Assembly: GCA_016647705.1 (NCBI GenBank)
Contig: JAENRU010000487.1
Location: 434,001-498,000 of the forward strand
Direction: 5' to 3'
Length of the DNA stretch: 64,000 nt
Source: Eucommia ulmoides
Taxonomy: Eukaryota > Streptophyta > Magnoliopsida > Garryales > Eucommiaceae
This document shows, in pieces, positions 44,161 through 56,419 of the stretch (positions are counted from its first letter, which is position 1; every line of letters begins with the position of its first letter). Both the position numbers and the translations under genes were made by a program. The notes beneath the pieces were generated by a model. It did no database searches, had not been told where the DNA came from, and was given only the letters and a program-made list of their open reading frames with translations.

Positions 44161-44860
44161 AGAGGAGGTGTGGTGTATTTCATTATACATTAAAAGATTT
44201 CGTTTGGTTTGTTTAAAATATTTGGATTGGTAGATTTTAAAAGATTTCAATTGGTGGATTTAAAATGCTTGGGTGTGGTTTATTTAAAATGCTTGAAGGG
44301 GTTGACTTAAAATATTTGAGCTGGAGATTAATTATGTTTCCTCATTTCATTAGTGGTAGTGAAACTGGATTTTCAATATAGTATGTAGTTATATCATTAT
44401 ATTTGGAATTGTGGCGTTTAACACTTCTGCATGTTTTAAATAAATTAACTCATTACATTGGTGACAGTAAGACTGAATTTTTAACCTGGTATGTAATTAT
44501 AAAATATTATATTATTGGAAGTTGGTATTTAACAATTGTACTTGATCTATTAAGTCTTTTATTATAAAGACAATACACCGATAAAAGATTTTTGGTTTTA
44601 GGAACCGCAGCTAGGAGTTGGTCCACTACTGGCACTAGGTAGAGTCTGGTGGTAGTGTCATTTTAGAGGTGAGCCGGTCGGATGTGAAAGGTGGAAGGTT
44701 CAGGAACATTTGGAAAAAAAAATAACATTTACAGTAGTGCGTGTATTTATGTGTATCTGTATGTATTAATTGATTTGGGCGGGTAGCATCATGTCGACGT
44801 CACACCCTTCCTCAAGTGACAGGTACCCGGGGTAGAGTGTGACATGTCGTTTATTCTTCG
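44161..44860 (+). mobile_element. 3' part of the repeat-bearing element
   Basis: Homologous, in reverse complement, to 16047-16350 and to 10200-10260. CACTACTGGCACTAGGTAGA and the end with ACCCGGGGTAGAGTGTGACA mark it. No coding potential. The right end is near 44860, where CGTC-rich sequence starts. Confidence 0.55.
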
Positions 44861-45135
44861 AGTCTTCGTCATTTATTCTTTGAGTCTTCGCCGTCAATGT
44901 CGTCGTTGCCTTCGTTGTTCACCGTCGCCGTTTATTCTTTGAGTTTTTGCCTTTTCTGTTCGTCGTCTCCATTTGTTCTTCGAGTCTTCGTCGTCGCTGT
45001 CACCGTCACCTTCTCTGTTGTTATCGTTGTTTAATCTTTGATTCTTCGCCACCTTTTCTGTTCGCCATCGTCATTTATTCTTCGAGTCTTCACCATAGCT
45101 ATTCGTCGTTCAAAGAATTCCATAGTCGTAGCCCT
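44861..45135 (+). repeat. CTTCG/CGTCG-rich imperfect repeat, inverted at 48690-48970
   Basis: Repeated phrases TTTATTCTTCGAGTCTTCGCC and CGTCGCTGTCACCGTCACC occur here. In reverse complement they occur in 48690-48970, as GGCGAAGACTCGAAGAATAA and GGTGACGGCGACGGTGACAG. The two could be subterminal regions of one element or two copies in opposite orientation. Reading frames here are Ser/Leu/Arg low-complexity. Confidence 0.6.
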
Positions 45136-45295
45136 AAAAAGGTTCACAATTCCATTGATGCAGCTAGCGTTTCATTTAAAAATAGTGTTTATTATATATT
45201 TGTCCCATATTTAATTTTAGTTTCAATTTATTTATTTATTTTTTTTCATTTTTATCCCTTAACTTCTAATCAAATCCAAAACATTGTCTGAACTA
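45136..45295. other. AT-rich spacer
   Basis: Nothing recognised. Confidence 0.4.
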
Positions 45296-46460
45296 AAAAC
45301 AAATTGTGTGTGTTGAATGTAACACTCAATTCAAGCATAAGAGATAACTTCTCATCATGTTCAAATTTGATAAAATCAACCAAATAAGAAACAAGAAGGT
45401 GTCAATGCTCACAAACAATATACGTGTTGAATGTAACACTGTCTAATCTTGCCAAATATTCAAAAATAATATGCGTCTTGAATGTAACATTATCTATTAT
45501 TCTCAAAATTCATTTTTAGAATGTTGTTGAATGAAATCTGATTGAACCAATTTGTTTCAGAATAAATATCAACATGCATGCGGAATGTAAAAACATCGTC
45601 TAAACTAAACATAGGAGATAATGAACTATCAATCCAACACATATAAGATATCTTCTCATCAATCCAAAATACTTTTATCCAACTAATTCAACCAAAATTA
45701 AATTCTCATCATGCTAAAAATTGATGAATCCAAACAAACTGTGCGTGTTGATGTGTAACACTTAATCCAAACACCATAAAAACAGCTCATACTGAAAACG
45801 ATCAAACCACAACCAATACATTGAATGTAACACTGTCTAATATTGTCAAAATTCAAATTTCAAATTGCATGTTGAATGTGATATTGTCTAATCTTGCGAA
45901 GATACAGAAACAACATGCGTATTGAATGTAACATTATCTAATATTCTCAAAAAATCAGTTTAGAATTCATCAATTGACCCCACCCCCCCCCACCCCCAAT
46001 TGTTTTTAGTGTGTGTGTGTGTTGAATGTAACATTTCCTAATATAGCCAAAATTTAAAATTCAAAGTGGGTGTTGAATGTAACACTGTCTAATCGGGTTG
46101 AATGTAACATTGTCTAATGTTCTCAAAAATCAATTTTTAGAATTCAACAATCGAACCCTATTGTTTTCAGTGTGTGTTGAATGTAACACTTTCTAATATT
46201 GTCAAAATTCAAAGTGCGTGTTGAATGTAACAATTCCTAATATTGCCAAAATTCAAAATGGGTGTTAAATGTAACACTGTCTAACCGTGTTGAATATAAC
46301 ATTGTCTAATATTGTCAAAATCAATTTTTAAAATTCAACAATTGAACCCCATTATTTTCAATGTGTGTGTTGAATGTAACACTTTCTAATATTGTCAAAA
46401 TTCAAAATTCAAAGTGCGTATTGAATATAACACTGTCTAATTTTGCCAGATATTCAAAAA
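45296..46460. repeat. Array of imperfect TTGAATGTAACACTGTCTAA repeats
   Basis: At least a dozen irregularly spaced copies of GTTGAATGTAACACTGTCTAA are followed by TATTGCCAAAATTCAAA. There is a longer sub-unit including CAATTTTTAGAATTCAACAA. Spacing varies from about 50 to 110 bp, so it is a higher-order, shuffled minisatellite. A short GT run and a C-run (45983-45996) interrupt it. Confidence 0.85.
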
Positions 46461-47978
46461 CAACATATTCTCCAAAACTGAAGACATCATCAAGCACAAA
46501 ATGATCAAACATATATCCCAAAATAGTAAAAAATGATCGATAAAATATGATTACCAGAACTTCAAATCCGTAGCACATAAAAAATCACCGATCAATCACC
46601 TTTGCACCATCATCGTAAGCTAATCGTAGACCTTCAACCCTTGCCCTTCGATTCGTTGCTGACCTCTTTGAACCATTGTCATAAGGGGAGGATAAAAATC
46701 TAGCAACCACCAAAACTGTCTGTCCAATTTAGACAAATCGAAGAAATTCAATTTCGTGTGAGATTATGAAATCGAACAAATTCATTTTGAATGTGACATT
46801 GTCTCAAAAACTGCATACAAATTCATGTGAGATTATGAAAAACTGCATACAAAATCAATTTTAAACTCAACCAAAATCCACACGAAATAAAGTTCAAAGA
46901 TAAGGAAAAAAAAATGTGAAAACATAGCTTCACATAAAAAAATCTAGGGCTTTGGAGTAGAACAGAAATTGAAATAGTTCAAGAATAAAAAACGAAGTAA
47001 TTTGACATTTGGAGTAGAACAGAAACTGAAATAATTTCATCAATGATTTCATCCCTAAAACCCTAAAAATAAATATCTGCAACAATGAAAAAAAAATCGA
47101 AATCAAAAAATCGTAATCGAGAAAGAAAGAAAGAGAGAGCTTACACATGGCTGTCAGACGACGACGACGATGGTGGTAGAGATGACAACGATTGCGACGG
47201 CTAATGGCGAAGTGAAGATGACAACAATGGTGATGTCTGATGGCGAAGTGAAAACGACGAAGATGAAGAAGACGACACTTGCTGCAAACAACGAGGAGTT
47301 GGTGGGGACGACGAGAAGATTGGACGACGGCGATGGAGGTGGAGACGATTATGGCAGTGGAGAAGAGAAATAGTAGTAGAGGAGTGACGATGAAGAAACA
47401 CAAGTGAATTTGGGTTAAAACATATTAGGGGTAAATTGGTAATCTGACATTTGAGATTTTTTAAAAATGGGACTAATCAGTTCAAAAAATGATTAGGATG
47501 AGAGTTTTTTATTCAATTTTTAACTAATTGGCATTTATTGATAAATGGAAAGGGAAAACAATAGTTATAGGTAATTTTCTCAACCAAAAAAAAAAAAAAA
47601 AACAGCTCCTCCTTTCTCTCAGTGATGGCGAACCAACCAACCACCATCTCCCTCACCACTCAAATCTACCATCTCCTTCACCGTCAACCGTCAAACCAAC
47701 CAACCACTATCGCCGCTCTAATGGTGAACTACCACTACTGCCGCTCATACTAGCTCTCTCTCTATATATAGATATATGTATGTTTCTCTCTCCCATCTCT
47801 TCTCTCTCTACTCTCTCTCTCTCTCTCTTTCTTAACTTATTCATGGAGGTCATGAATTTGGGTTTCTAAAACCTAATCAAATCCTTTTGCAAAAGTTGAG
47901 AGATATACATATATAAAAATGAGCAGTAATAGATCATCGTCTTCCGTTTGACAGTGAATACGAACAATGAACCCATGT
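46461..47978. other. Repeat-derived sequence without recognised gene
   Basis: 47150-47400 is GACGAC/GATGG-rich and resembles the CGTC-rich segments near 45.0 and 48.8 kb. 47580-47870 is CT-rich with CTCTCTCT runs. The open frames (46930-47403 minus, 47170-47373 and 47528-47869 plus) are low-complexity. Confidence 0.45.
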
Positions 47979-48438
47979 TTTTTGTAACATACCAACCATT
48001 TCTTAAATGTGGCCATGCATGGTTACTCTCTCTCTAACCGTGCATGACCACTCTCTCTCTTTAATGGATGTTCATGTATGATTATCCTTATTTTATGGAA
48101 TTCAAGCGTAATGACCACATTTCGTGGCCTACCATGTTAGAACATGGATCCATGCAACCCATAACTTAGAGAGAAGTGGGTATGTGCAAGTGGGAAGTGG
48201 GTATGGGCAATAGAATGTGGGTTCTTGGTGGTTAGCATTTGGAGGAAGTTAATCCACCTTCCTATATCTCTCTCTCCTTTTTATTCTTCCTCTTCTAGTG
48301 TTTTGTGAAGCATAATGAAATGATATATATATATATATATATGAATGAGATTTGTGGGTGAGTTTGATCCCCCAAGCTTGCCACGTTTTTCTTTGTGTGT
48401 GTGTGTGTGTGTGTGTGTTTTTTTTTATCCATGTGTGT

Positions 48439-48480
<42 letters not shown>

Positions 48481-48683
48481 TATTTTCTCAAATTACATTA
48501 ATCCCCCTAATTTATCTTTAAATTATGATTTAACCCAAATCTAGAATTAATATTCTTAAAATTATGAATTTACCCCTAAAATTTTCAAAATCAATATCAT
48601 TTAACACAATTTACTCCGTTATTTTCTAAATGTTCTAAAATGTGACTAAAATTTATGCGTATGTAATAATTAGGGTCTTTACA
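47979..48683 (-). repeat. Probable solo or partial LTR (TGTAAAGACCC type)
   Basis: On the minus strand it begins TGTAAAGACCCTAATTATTA at 48683, like the LTR at 18493 (TGTAAAGCCTAATATTTGC). It continues with comparable AT-rich sequence and a TA/CA microsatellite zone. The proposed far end (TGTAACATACC on the plus strand, 47979) is a guess. Flanking TSDs do not match. Confidence 0.45.
48320..48482. repeat. (TA)n, (GT)n, (CA)n, (AT)n microsatellite cluster
   Basis: TA at 48322-48341, GT at 48395-48418, CA at 48439-48462 and AT at 48463-48481. The GT and CA tracts, 20 bp apart, are mutually complementary and can form a hairpin. Confidence 0.93.
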
Positions 48684-48689
48684 CGGCAA

Positions 48690-48970
48690 TAGTGAACAGA
48701 GAAGGCGAAGACTTGACGAATAAATGACGATATGAACAGAGAAGGCGAAGACTCGAAGAATAAACGCTGACGGCAAACAGAGAAGGTGATAGAGACAGCG
48801 ACGACGAAGACGAAAGGTGACGGCGACGGTGACAGTGAATACGAACAATGAAGGCGAAGTCAATCGGTGACAGCGAATAGGACGGTGAAGATAGGTGAAC
48901 AGGACGGCGAAACAGGACAGTGGGATATGGAATTTGGCGTGAATTATAAATGAGGGGTATTTTCCTCAAG
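48690..48970 (-). repeat. GGCGAAGACTC/GACGGCGAC-rich imperfect repeat
   Basis: Inverted counterpart of 44861-45135. It directly abuts the LTR-like sequence ending at 48683. Confidence 0.6.
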
Positions 48971-49403
48971 AAAATCCAAAAGGAGTTATTGGTGCCAAAA
49001 AAAAAAAAAAAAAATTGGGCTTGATTGGTTCCTGAAAACCCAAAAAGCGATGTCCTGGTACATGCCTTTTTTTTCCCCTTTTTTTGGGGGAAGAAAGGAA
49101 TTAAATATACTTTTTACCTTCAAATTTAAAATAATTTACAAATAGATCCTATTAAATTAGTTAGAGTAAAAAGATGAAATTATCCTTATTGTTTAACAAG
49201 AAATGACCAAACTACCTTTACTTTCAAGTTGACCGTTAACGTTGACCTAACAGAAGGGTCAATTTAGAACGAAAATAAAATGTGAAGGATCAAATGTGTC
49301 ACCTTTCAAATATCAAGGGTTAATTAAACACCCGAATTATTTGTCAAGGACCAAAAATGTCATTATCCCAAGAAATAATAACCAATAACCAAACAGGCCT
49401 TAC
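48971..49403 (-). other. Sequence downstream of S-RLK copy B exon 2
   Basis: A splice donor GTAAGG is at 49398-49403. After it the intron sequence is unlike copies A and C. It contains AGGGTTAATTAAAC and GGTCAATTTAGAACGAAA-type phrases common in plant MITE-like repeats. No kinase exon lies downstream anywhere before 9417. Confidence 0.5.
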
Positions 49404-49757
49404 CTTCTGTCCTCTTCCTGTAAATGATCCAGATGATGAAACCCAGTACGGCAAAATCGGAAATCACGGAAACTGATGCGATGATTGCTGTTCTTCTCGA
49501 ATTGTTGCCTGAATCTTCGAATTTGTAACGGAAAACAGACCAAATTAACGAACAAAATCATTTAAATCAGCGTTAATAAATGGAATTTTCTGATGTTGAC
49601 TTACCGAATTCAGAAGCCGCCATTCGAACGAACAACTCTAATCCACGTACGTCGAACTCTCTCATGTCGACCATTTCTCCGAACCACAGAACATAGCCGA
49701 TCATGGTGTTTATGGTATAGGCCACGCACGGGCAGTTACTCAGGCATGTTGCCGCCG
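49404..49757 (-). pseudogene. S-RLK copy B: orphan PAN end and transmembrane exon
   Basis: Exon 2 (49404-49514) is intact: DSGNNSRRTAIIAS, then VSVISDFAVLGFIIWI and IYRKRTE. Intron 1 is 49515-49604. The 3' end of exon 1 (49605-49757) encodes the last 50 or so residues of the PAN domain, in frame ('CVAYTINTMIGYVLWFGEMV', 'ELFVRMAASEF'). Homology stops abruptly at about 49757, where AT-rich repeat sequence begins. A Cys conserved in copy A (GCALWFG) is Tyr here (GYVLWFG). With no lectin or kinase part it cannot make a receptor. Confidence 0.85.
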
Positions 49758-51529
49758 TGTGATTTGACTGAATTACACTTTATACCCCTATAGTATTTTC
49801 ATCATCATTACATTCCTCGCAGACTTAAGTACAACAATTAAATAATTAACATAATTTTTTAAATAACAAAATTACATTTATGCCCCTGTGATTTGACCAA
49901 ATTACACTCATGAAGTTTTACCGAAATCTGAACATATTAAATTCTGAAATAACCAAATCGACTCATTTTCGTCGACAGTGAATGTTGAGTTAACGATTTA
50001 GACTAAAGTTCAACAATTTGAATACTTCAAGGTTTAATATGTTTAAATTGATGATACCGAGGTTCAAATGGGATTTGATGAAACTTCAAGGGTGCAAAAT
50101 TCAAAAAGATCCAAAAAAATAAGTTTTTATTTTTATTATTTGTGAGCTATGGGACCGAAATTTTAAGTCCCAATAAACTTCAAGTCTAATAAGTTAGCAA
50201 GTTAGCCACTGATTCATTTTTTATATATTTGTTTGCAATAAGTCTAAAATAGTCATGTCCAAATGGCGCATATGACCTCTTATTAATTGTGCAATTTTGC
50301 TTCACAACTCCACATTATTGATCAATTTCATTTATGAAATTGAATCAATTTTTTGTGATATTTTTTTGTGAGAGTTGCAGAGGATGAAAAGTGGCGGTAT
50401 TTTTTTCATAAATCTAATAATTAAATAAGGATATTTTGACTAGGATTAGTTTGGTGGACGGTTGACATAAAATCCAATAAATAAAGAGATAAAATTAAAA
50501 TAAAATATAAGTAAATAATTTTCTGATTGTCAATAGTATTAAATAATTTTCTGATTGTTAATAGAATTTGCCAATTTATATTTTTTCAAGAAATTAATTG
50601 AAACATATACTAAATTATTTGTACATCCTATTTTTTAAGATTAATTATATTTTACCCCTGTAATTTAATTGAATTGCCATTTATCTCCTTGTATAATTTT
50701 GATTGACACTTTATCTATTGTGATATAAACTCATTATTGCATTTTTCATTAGAACTAATGATGGGATTTCAAAATATTAATAAATTGTTTGATAACAATT
50801 AACATGTATACTACGGTCAGGTCAGATAATATCTATTTTTTTTTCTTTTTCTTTTATGCCTTCGAGGCTGGAACTGTAAGGGGTGAGTCTAATAGGGTTT
50901 AATAGAAGGGTGATTGTTTTTATTTCATGTAATTCTATTAATTATTTAACCATTTTACTTAAGTTTGAATTAAAAAAGTAAGTGTTAATGAAAATACTAT
51001 TAAACTAACAGGGAAGTATAATTAACACAAACAAGAATTGTATGTGTCTTAAACCAAAACATATTTTTTTGTTATCAAAATTATATTTTTGTAGGGACAT
51101 AATATATACACACACAGGATGTTTTTGTCTTTTCTCCCAAAAAATTGTAAGTGTGAATGCACAAGGATGTTATTGGAGTGCAAATTGCAACTCCCTTGAT
51201 TAACACTAATATTGATTAATTAATACTTAATATGTTAATTAATTAACATTAAAATAGAATTATCTTTCTTAAACTAGATTTCATTGTGGATCCAAAAGGC
51301 CCAAACTTTTACTACACTGCACCTAATCTGGTTTTTTTTTTTTTTACCCAAAACAAATTAATTTAAAAAAAAAAGGGATGTTTTTGGTTTGGGTGACAAA
51401 ATTTGTAACCACTAACTTTATGAGAAATCCAATTTTATGTTAAAAGTACAAAATTACTGCAAGATATCAAAGTTAGGTAAATTTTTATTTAGAAAAATTG
51501 CAATAATTTTTATGTAGTGTAATAATTTT
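49758..51529. other. AT-rich intergenic sequence right of copy B
   Basis: It contains MITE-like phrases (TGTGATTTGACTGAATTACA at 49758 and TGTGATTTGACCAAATTACA at 49886) but no gene. Confidence 0.45.
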
Positions 51530-51775
51530 GAACTAATTAGTATAGCGCGTGAACTGTAGTATTCGCATCACCACTTTACTTTATGAGGTTAGGTCTTTGT
51601 TGCAATTTACCCCAGTCGTCAGCATTTTACCTCTCTGTGGTTCTGCTTACATCAAGTGGTAAAGTACAACAAAATCTAACTACAAGGGACAAAGTGGTGA
51701 CAAAAATACCACAGGGAATCAAGTGCAAAATGGCCTAATCACAAGGTTAAAATCTAATTAACCTAAAAAGAAAAA
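51530..51775. mobile_element. MITE (GGGTTAATTATA family), degraded copy 3
   Basis: The internal order AAGTACAACAAAATCTAACTA, GGGACAAAGTGGTGACAAAA and GCAAAATGGCCTAATCACA matches copies 1 and 2. The right end reads AATCTAATTAACC; the left end is eroded. Confidence 0.6.
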
Positions 51776-52570
51776 CTAATGGAGCACATGGTCTGAGGTC
51801 AAGAATTTTATGAATCGTTCACCAAGAATTTCATAATTTTATCGGTTTCGGTAATCTTTTCCATTTTAATTTAAGAAAGATAATAACAATATACTTTTTT
51901 AATTATTTAAAAAAATTATTTTACTCATATATTTTTCCTTCATTTCAATTTGACTCTTTTAAATTACTTCACCGGTGCAAAATTTACAAGGGTAAAATGT
52001 GCTTTCGTAAAACTTTATGGTGGTAATGTATAATTTTTCCTTCATTAAACTTTAAAATATAATTTTCTATAATGCACAGTTACAAGGGTATGAAAAGTCT
52101 TTTCAAGCTCAATAACGATTTGCGAAGGAGAATCCGGGACAAGGAGGTTTCGAAGGCCTGTTGCGCGATCATCTTAGGGTTTGGCAATTTGGATTTTGTG
52201 GCTTTCTACCGAGTTGCAACAGCTCAGAGATAGAAATCAGAGGCATAAATAAATGGCAGTGGTAGTGAATGAAGGATATCCTAGAGTTATAATCGAGACT
52301 AAGGCGACGGAGGTTGTCAAACTCATCATAAGGGAATACCCCCCAACCATAACTTCAAAGTTTAAATTGACGACTGCAAGAGGATGATGAAGACCAGTTT
52401 CTTCAATATCCAACTAGTGCCTCATGAGGACAACATATGTGTTTACTACCTCACCAACATAGGACTCAAATGTAGAGTGTTTAATTTTTTGTTCAATCCC
52501 CTAGAGAATATGACTAATATTTTGTTTTCATAAATAAAATCGGAAACCTTGATAGATACCCCTAGTTACC

Positions 52571-52606
<36 letters not shown>

Positions 52607-53069
52607 TTCCCTTCAAATTTTGTTTAAAATAAAACCATTAACTAGGGAGCCTTTTGAACTTTGCACCAAGTTTTAGAGAAATCCTACTTAAATTCTTGTC
52701 ATTTCAATTTGAACACATTAAACTTTAAAGTATTCAAATAGACATATTCAAATAGTGTCAAGTCAATTATTCTGTCATTTTTTATGACGGAATTCACCTC
52801 TATGGGTAATTTTATGCGTGACATGTGGTTGATTTCAGACATAAAAAATGACGGAATTACCGATTTGGACTTACTTACCCAATTTAATTACTTTAGAGTT
52901 AAATGTGTTTAAATTAAAAGTACAAGGGCTAAAATAAAAATTTTCCAAAACTTCAAGGGTACAAAATGGAAAAACCCCTGCACTATACCTAAAAATTATA
53001 CATTTATAGACCAAAAACAAGAACTGTACGTGGTAAAAATTCTTCACCATTAAAACAAAATAGGTAACT
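51776..53069. other. Intergenic sequence between copies B and C
   Basis: 52080-52480 is less AT-rich than its surroundings and could be an eroded gene fragment, but no protein family is recognised on either strand. An (AAT)n run is at 52569-52604. Otherwise AT-rich. Confidence 0.45.
52569..52604. repeat. (AAT)n microsatellite
   Basis: About 12 ATA/AAT units. Confidence 0.95.
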
Positions 53070-53075
53070 TTTATT
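53070..53075 (-). terminator. Possible polyadenylation signal of copy C
   Basis: AATAAA on the minus strand, 8 bp past the stop codon at 53084-53086. This is unusually close, so a later signal may be used instead. Confidence 0.3.
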
Positions 53076-53083
53076 TACTTAAC

Positions 53084-53392
53084 CTATCGACCATATTCCA
53101 AAGTTATTGTAATTTCATTTGAGGCCATAGGTTTTTTTCCTGTCGACAATGATTCCGCATCAAGAGGGAACCTCTCGGTGTAAAATCCTGGTTCTTTGGG
53201 CTGAGGCAATGTTGAATTTTCACTGTTTAACATTAACAGAACTACAGACATCGTTGGTCTGTTTTCTGGTCTTTGCTGAACACATAAGAGACCGATCTGA
53301 ATACATCTCAACGCTTCTGATTCAGAAACTGAACTCTTGATCGAAGCATCCAATAGAGCTAATGAATTTTTGTCGTTCCACAATCTCCATGC
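53084..53392 (-). CDS. S-RLK copy C, exon 7 (kinase C-lobe end and tail)
   Basis: Begins 'AWRLWNDKNSLALLDASI' after the acceptor TGTTTTAG (53393-53400). It contains 'CIQIGLLCVQQRPENRPTMS' (kinase subdomain XI with its conserved Arg) and 'NSTLPQPKEPGFYTERF', and ends '...ITITLEYGR' at stop TAG (53084-53086). It is the normal last exon of S-domain receptor kinases, full length and unbroken. Confidence 0.93.
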   Translation of the reverse strand, partial: AWRLWNDKNSLALLDASIKSSVSESEALRCIQIGLLCVQQRPENRPTMSVVLLMLNSENSTLPQPKEPGFYTERFPLDAESLSTGKKPMASNEITITLEYGR

Positions 53393-53660
53393 CTAAAACA
53401 ATCCCAAAATCACTTTTTAGATTTACAAATTGTCTGGATATTAACACTTTTTAATTAATTTTTACACTCAATATTTATTGAAAGCTAAAATATATGGTCC
53501 AAACCAAGCCTTATGGCTTAAACAAACCACCCAAACCCTAAAAATTTAGGGTCCGGTCTAATGAGTTGGGCGGTTCGAAGTCCATGAACACCCCTAGTTA
53601 AAGACAACAATATATGTGAATATGTAAATAAAAGACAAAAAAAATTCAATTTTTACTCAC

Positions 53661-53811
53661 ATGTCCCAAAAGGTTGAGGTCATGATCAGGATGGGAAAAA
53701 CCTCGATTTCGCATTCCACTCACTATTTCCAAAACTAGAACGCCAAAACTAAAGACATCAGACTTCATCGAAAATAATCCATCTATCGCGTATTCAGGAG
53801 ACATATAACCA
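53661..53811 (-). CDS. S-RLK copy C, exon 6 (kinase activation segment end)
   Basis: A 151-bp exon, acceptor TTTTTGCAG (53812-53820) and donor GTGAGT (53655-53660). It encodes '[20 protein letters not shown]' and '[18 protein letters not shown]', with the SPE (APE) motif and the conserved Asp of subdomain IX, ending 'HDLNLLGH'. It joins in phase to exons 5 and 7. Confidence 0.93.
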
Positions 53812-54026
53812 CTGCAAAAAGAAAGGGAAAAAAAAAAACTTATAAAACAAATAAGTTATGATTATCGTAGAAACTCAACAAGCCTCACTCATTCTCAAAA
53901 GACCCTAGTAAAAGAAGGATTGCTTTAAAATTTATATGTAGATCAGGTTTAGATAACACAAGCAATGTGGGATTCAACATTTTCATTTAATCACGGAACT
54001 AAAAATGTAAAGAAAAATGTACTTAC

Positions 54027-54854
<828 letters not shown>

Positions 54855-55065
54855 TGAAAATGAAGAAATCCAAGCTTCTATTTGGCATGTATTCATAGAT
54901 CAACATCCTGTCATCTCCATGGATGTAGCACCCAAGAAGCTTAACCAGATTTCTATGCTGAAGTTTGGAAATCAAAATCACCTCATTCTTGAACTCCCCC
55001 ATGCCTTGTCTTGAATCTTTGGAGAGTCTTTTGACCGCTATTTCTTGTCCACCTGAAAGCATACC
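54855..55065 (-). CDS. S-RLK copy C, exon 4 (kinase N-lobe)
   Basis: A 211-bp exon with acceptor AATTGCAG (ending 55066) and donor GTAACT. It encodes '[20 protein letters not shown]' with the ATP-binding Lys in AVK. '[20 protein letters not shown]' carries the alphaC Glu, followed by '[17 protein letters not shown]'. It continues in phase from exon 3 'GSVYK' and into exon 5. Confidence 0.93.
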
Positions 55066-55842
55066 CTGCAATTTATTGTTATTAGTTCTGGAATTAGTAT
55101 ATAATTTTAAATACATGAGGAGTAAGGGTTGATGAAATAACAAGCAGGTACAAACTGAGATTTGATCGAACCGCATGGGTGCAAAGTGTAATTAACCCTA
55201 ATTTTAAACATTAGATTGTAAACTCTGTTACTGCTAACACTGACCCGTACCATGCAAGATCAAATAATTTTGACATAAATATAATTTTATTTATAGTTCA
55301 AATTAAAGTACAACAGTTATATTTTCCAGCAAAGTTACAAGGTAAACTTAAAAAGTCAAATTAAAAAGCTATGTAATATTAATTAACAATTATACCGTTC
55401 AACTAATTCAATTGAGACCATCTAAACACTAATTCAAAATTTAAGGGTAAAAAATGTATGATTTTTTTTCTTTATTTTTCCTCCCATCAACCAACGAACG
55501 TCGATGCCACCACTGTCGTCACCACCACCGTGCTTACAAAAATGAAAATATACTTCTAACCCTTGAATTTTGGATGACTGTTTAAATAGTCCTTATTGAA
55601 TTAGTTAATATAAAATATATAAAACAAATACCTTTTAATTGATAGTTTTAATATACTTCTGACCCCTGAATTTTGGATGACTGTTTAAATAGTCCTTATT
55701 GAATTGAATTAGTTAATGTAAAATATAAAAAAATACCTTTAAATTGGCAGTTTTTGCCAAATGTTATGAAATATTTAACCGTTACAGTTTACTCTGGACC
55801 GCAACGGGGATTAAGTGCTTATGAAAATAATGCAAATAGTAC
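55066..55842 (-). other. Intron 3 of S-RLK copy C with a 100-bp tandem duplication
   Basis: A 777-bp intron. Two adjacent copies of about 100 bp (about 55550-55651 and 55652-55755) share CCTTGAATTTTGGATGACTG/CCCTGAATTTTGGATGACTG and GTTTAAATAGTCCTTATTGA. Confidence 0.75.
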
Positions 55843-56000
55843 CTTGTAGACGGAACCAAATCCGCCTTCTCCAATCTTGTTTGTGATTGAGAAGCCATTG
55901 GTGGCAGTAGAGACAGTCAAATAATCAAATAGAGGCAACTCTAGCTCCTCTTTTCTTATGATTTGGCTGTTGTTTTCACTTTTATTATTTTGTGTAGCAG
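55843..56000 (-). CDS. S-RLK copy C, exon 3 (juxtamembrane and P-loop)
   Basis: A 158-bp exon, acceptor TTTTAACAG (56001-56009) and donor GT at 55841-55842. It encodes '[20 protein letters not shown]' and the P-loop '[10 protein letters not shown]'. It is the paralogue of 51-208 and here has the standard GEGGFG where copy A has GKGGFG. It joins exon 2 at 63877 across a 7.9-kb intron. Confidence 0.9.
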
Positions 56001-56229
56001 CTGTTAAAACAGTGAAAATCGTTAAGCCACAAATATAGCTATGGAACAAAATTAGAAGATCCATATAATGATCAAAGCATAGGATAAATATTCAGAAATT
56101 TTGGGATGGAAACAAAAATATGATTAAACAAAAAAAAACTTTTTGTTGTGTTCTCAGATTTTTAGAACAAAATTTCTAAGAACGGAACAAATATTTTATT
56201 TTGTTTCTACATTTCTTCAAAGTTTAGGA
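56001..56229 (-). other. Intron 2 of S-RLK copy C, 3' part
   Basis: Paralogous to 209-430 of copy A; no insertion. Confidence 0.7.
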
Positions 56230-56419
56230 AGGAACATAAATAAACAACAATGTTTTTTTAACAAACGCTATCTAAAATTATCAAATCAACGAGAGTTGAC
56301 ATCTTCCGAACTAAATATTGCTATAAATAGTATTGAAGAAGATTTGGTAGCTGGAAAGACATCTTACAATATGGTTGTCATGCACCCAATCAAACACCAT
56401 ACTTTTTGAACATTCCTAG

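Noticed and set aside
46930-47403. 157-codon minus-strand frame and overlapping frames
   Set aside because: Derived from GACGAC/CATCAT-rich simple sequence; low complexity and no homologous paralogue that would suggest coding.
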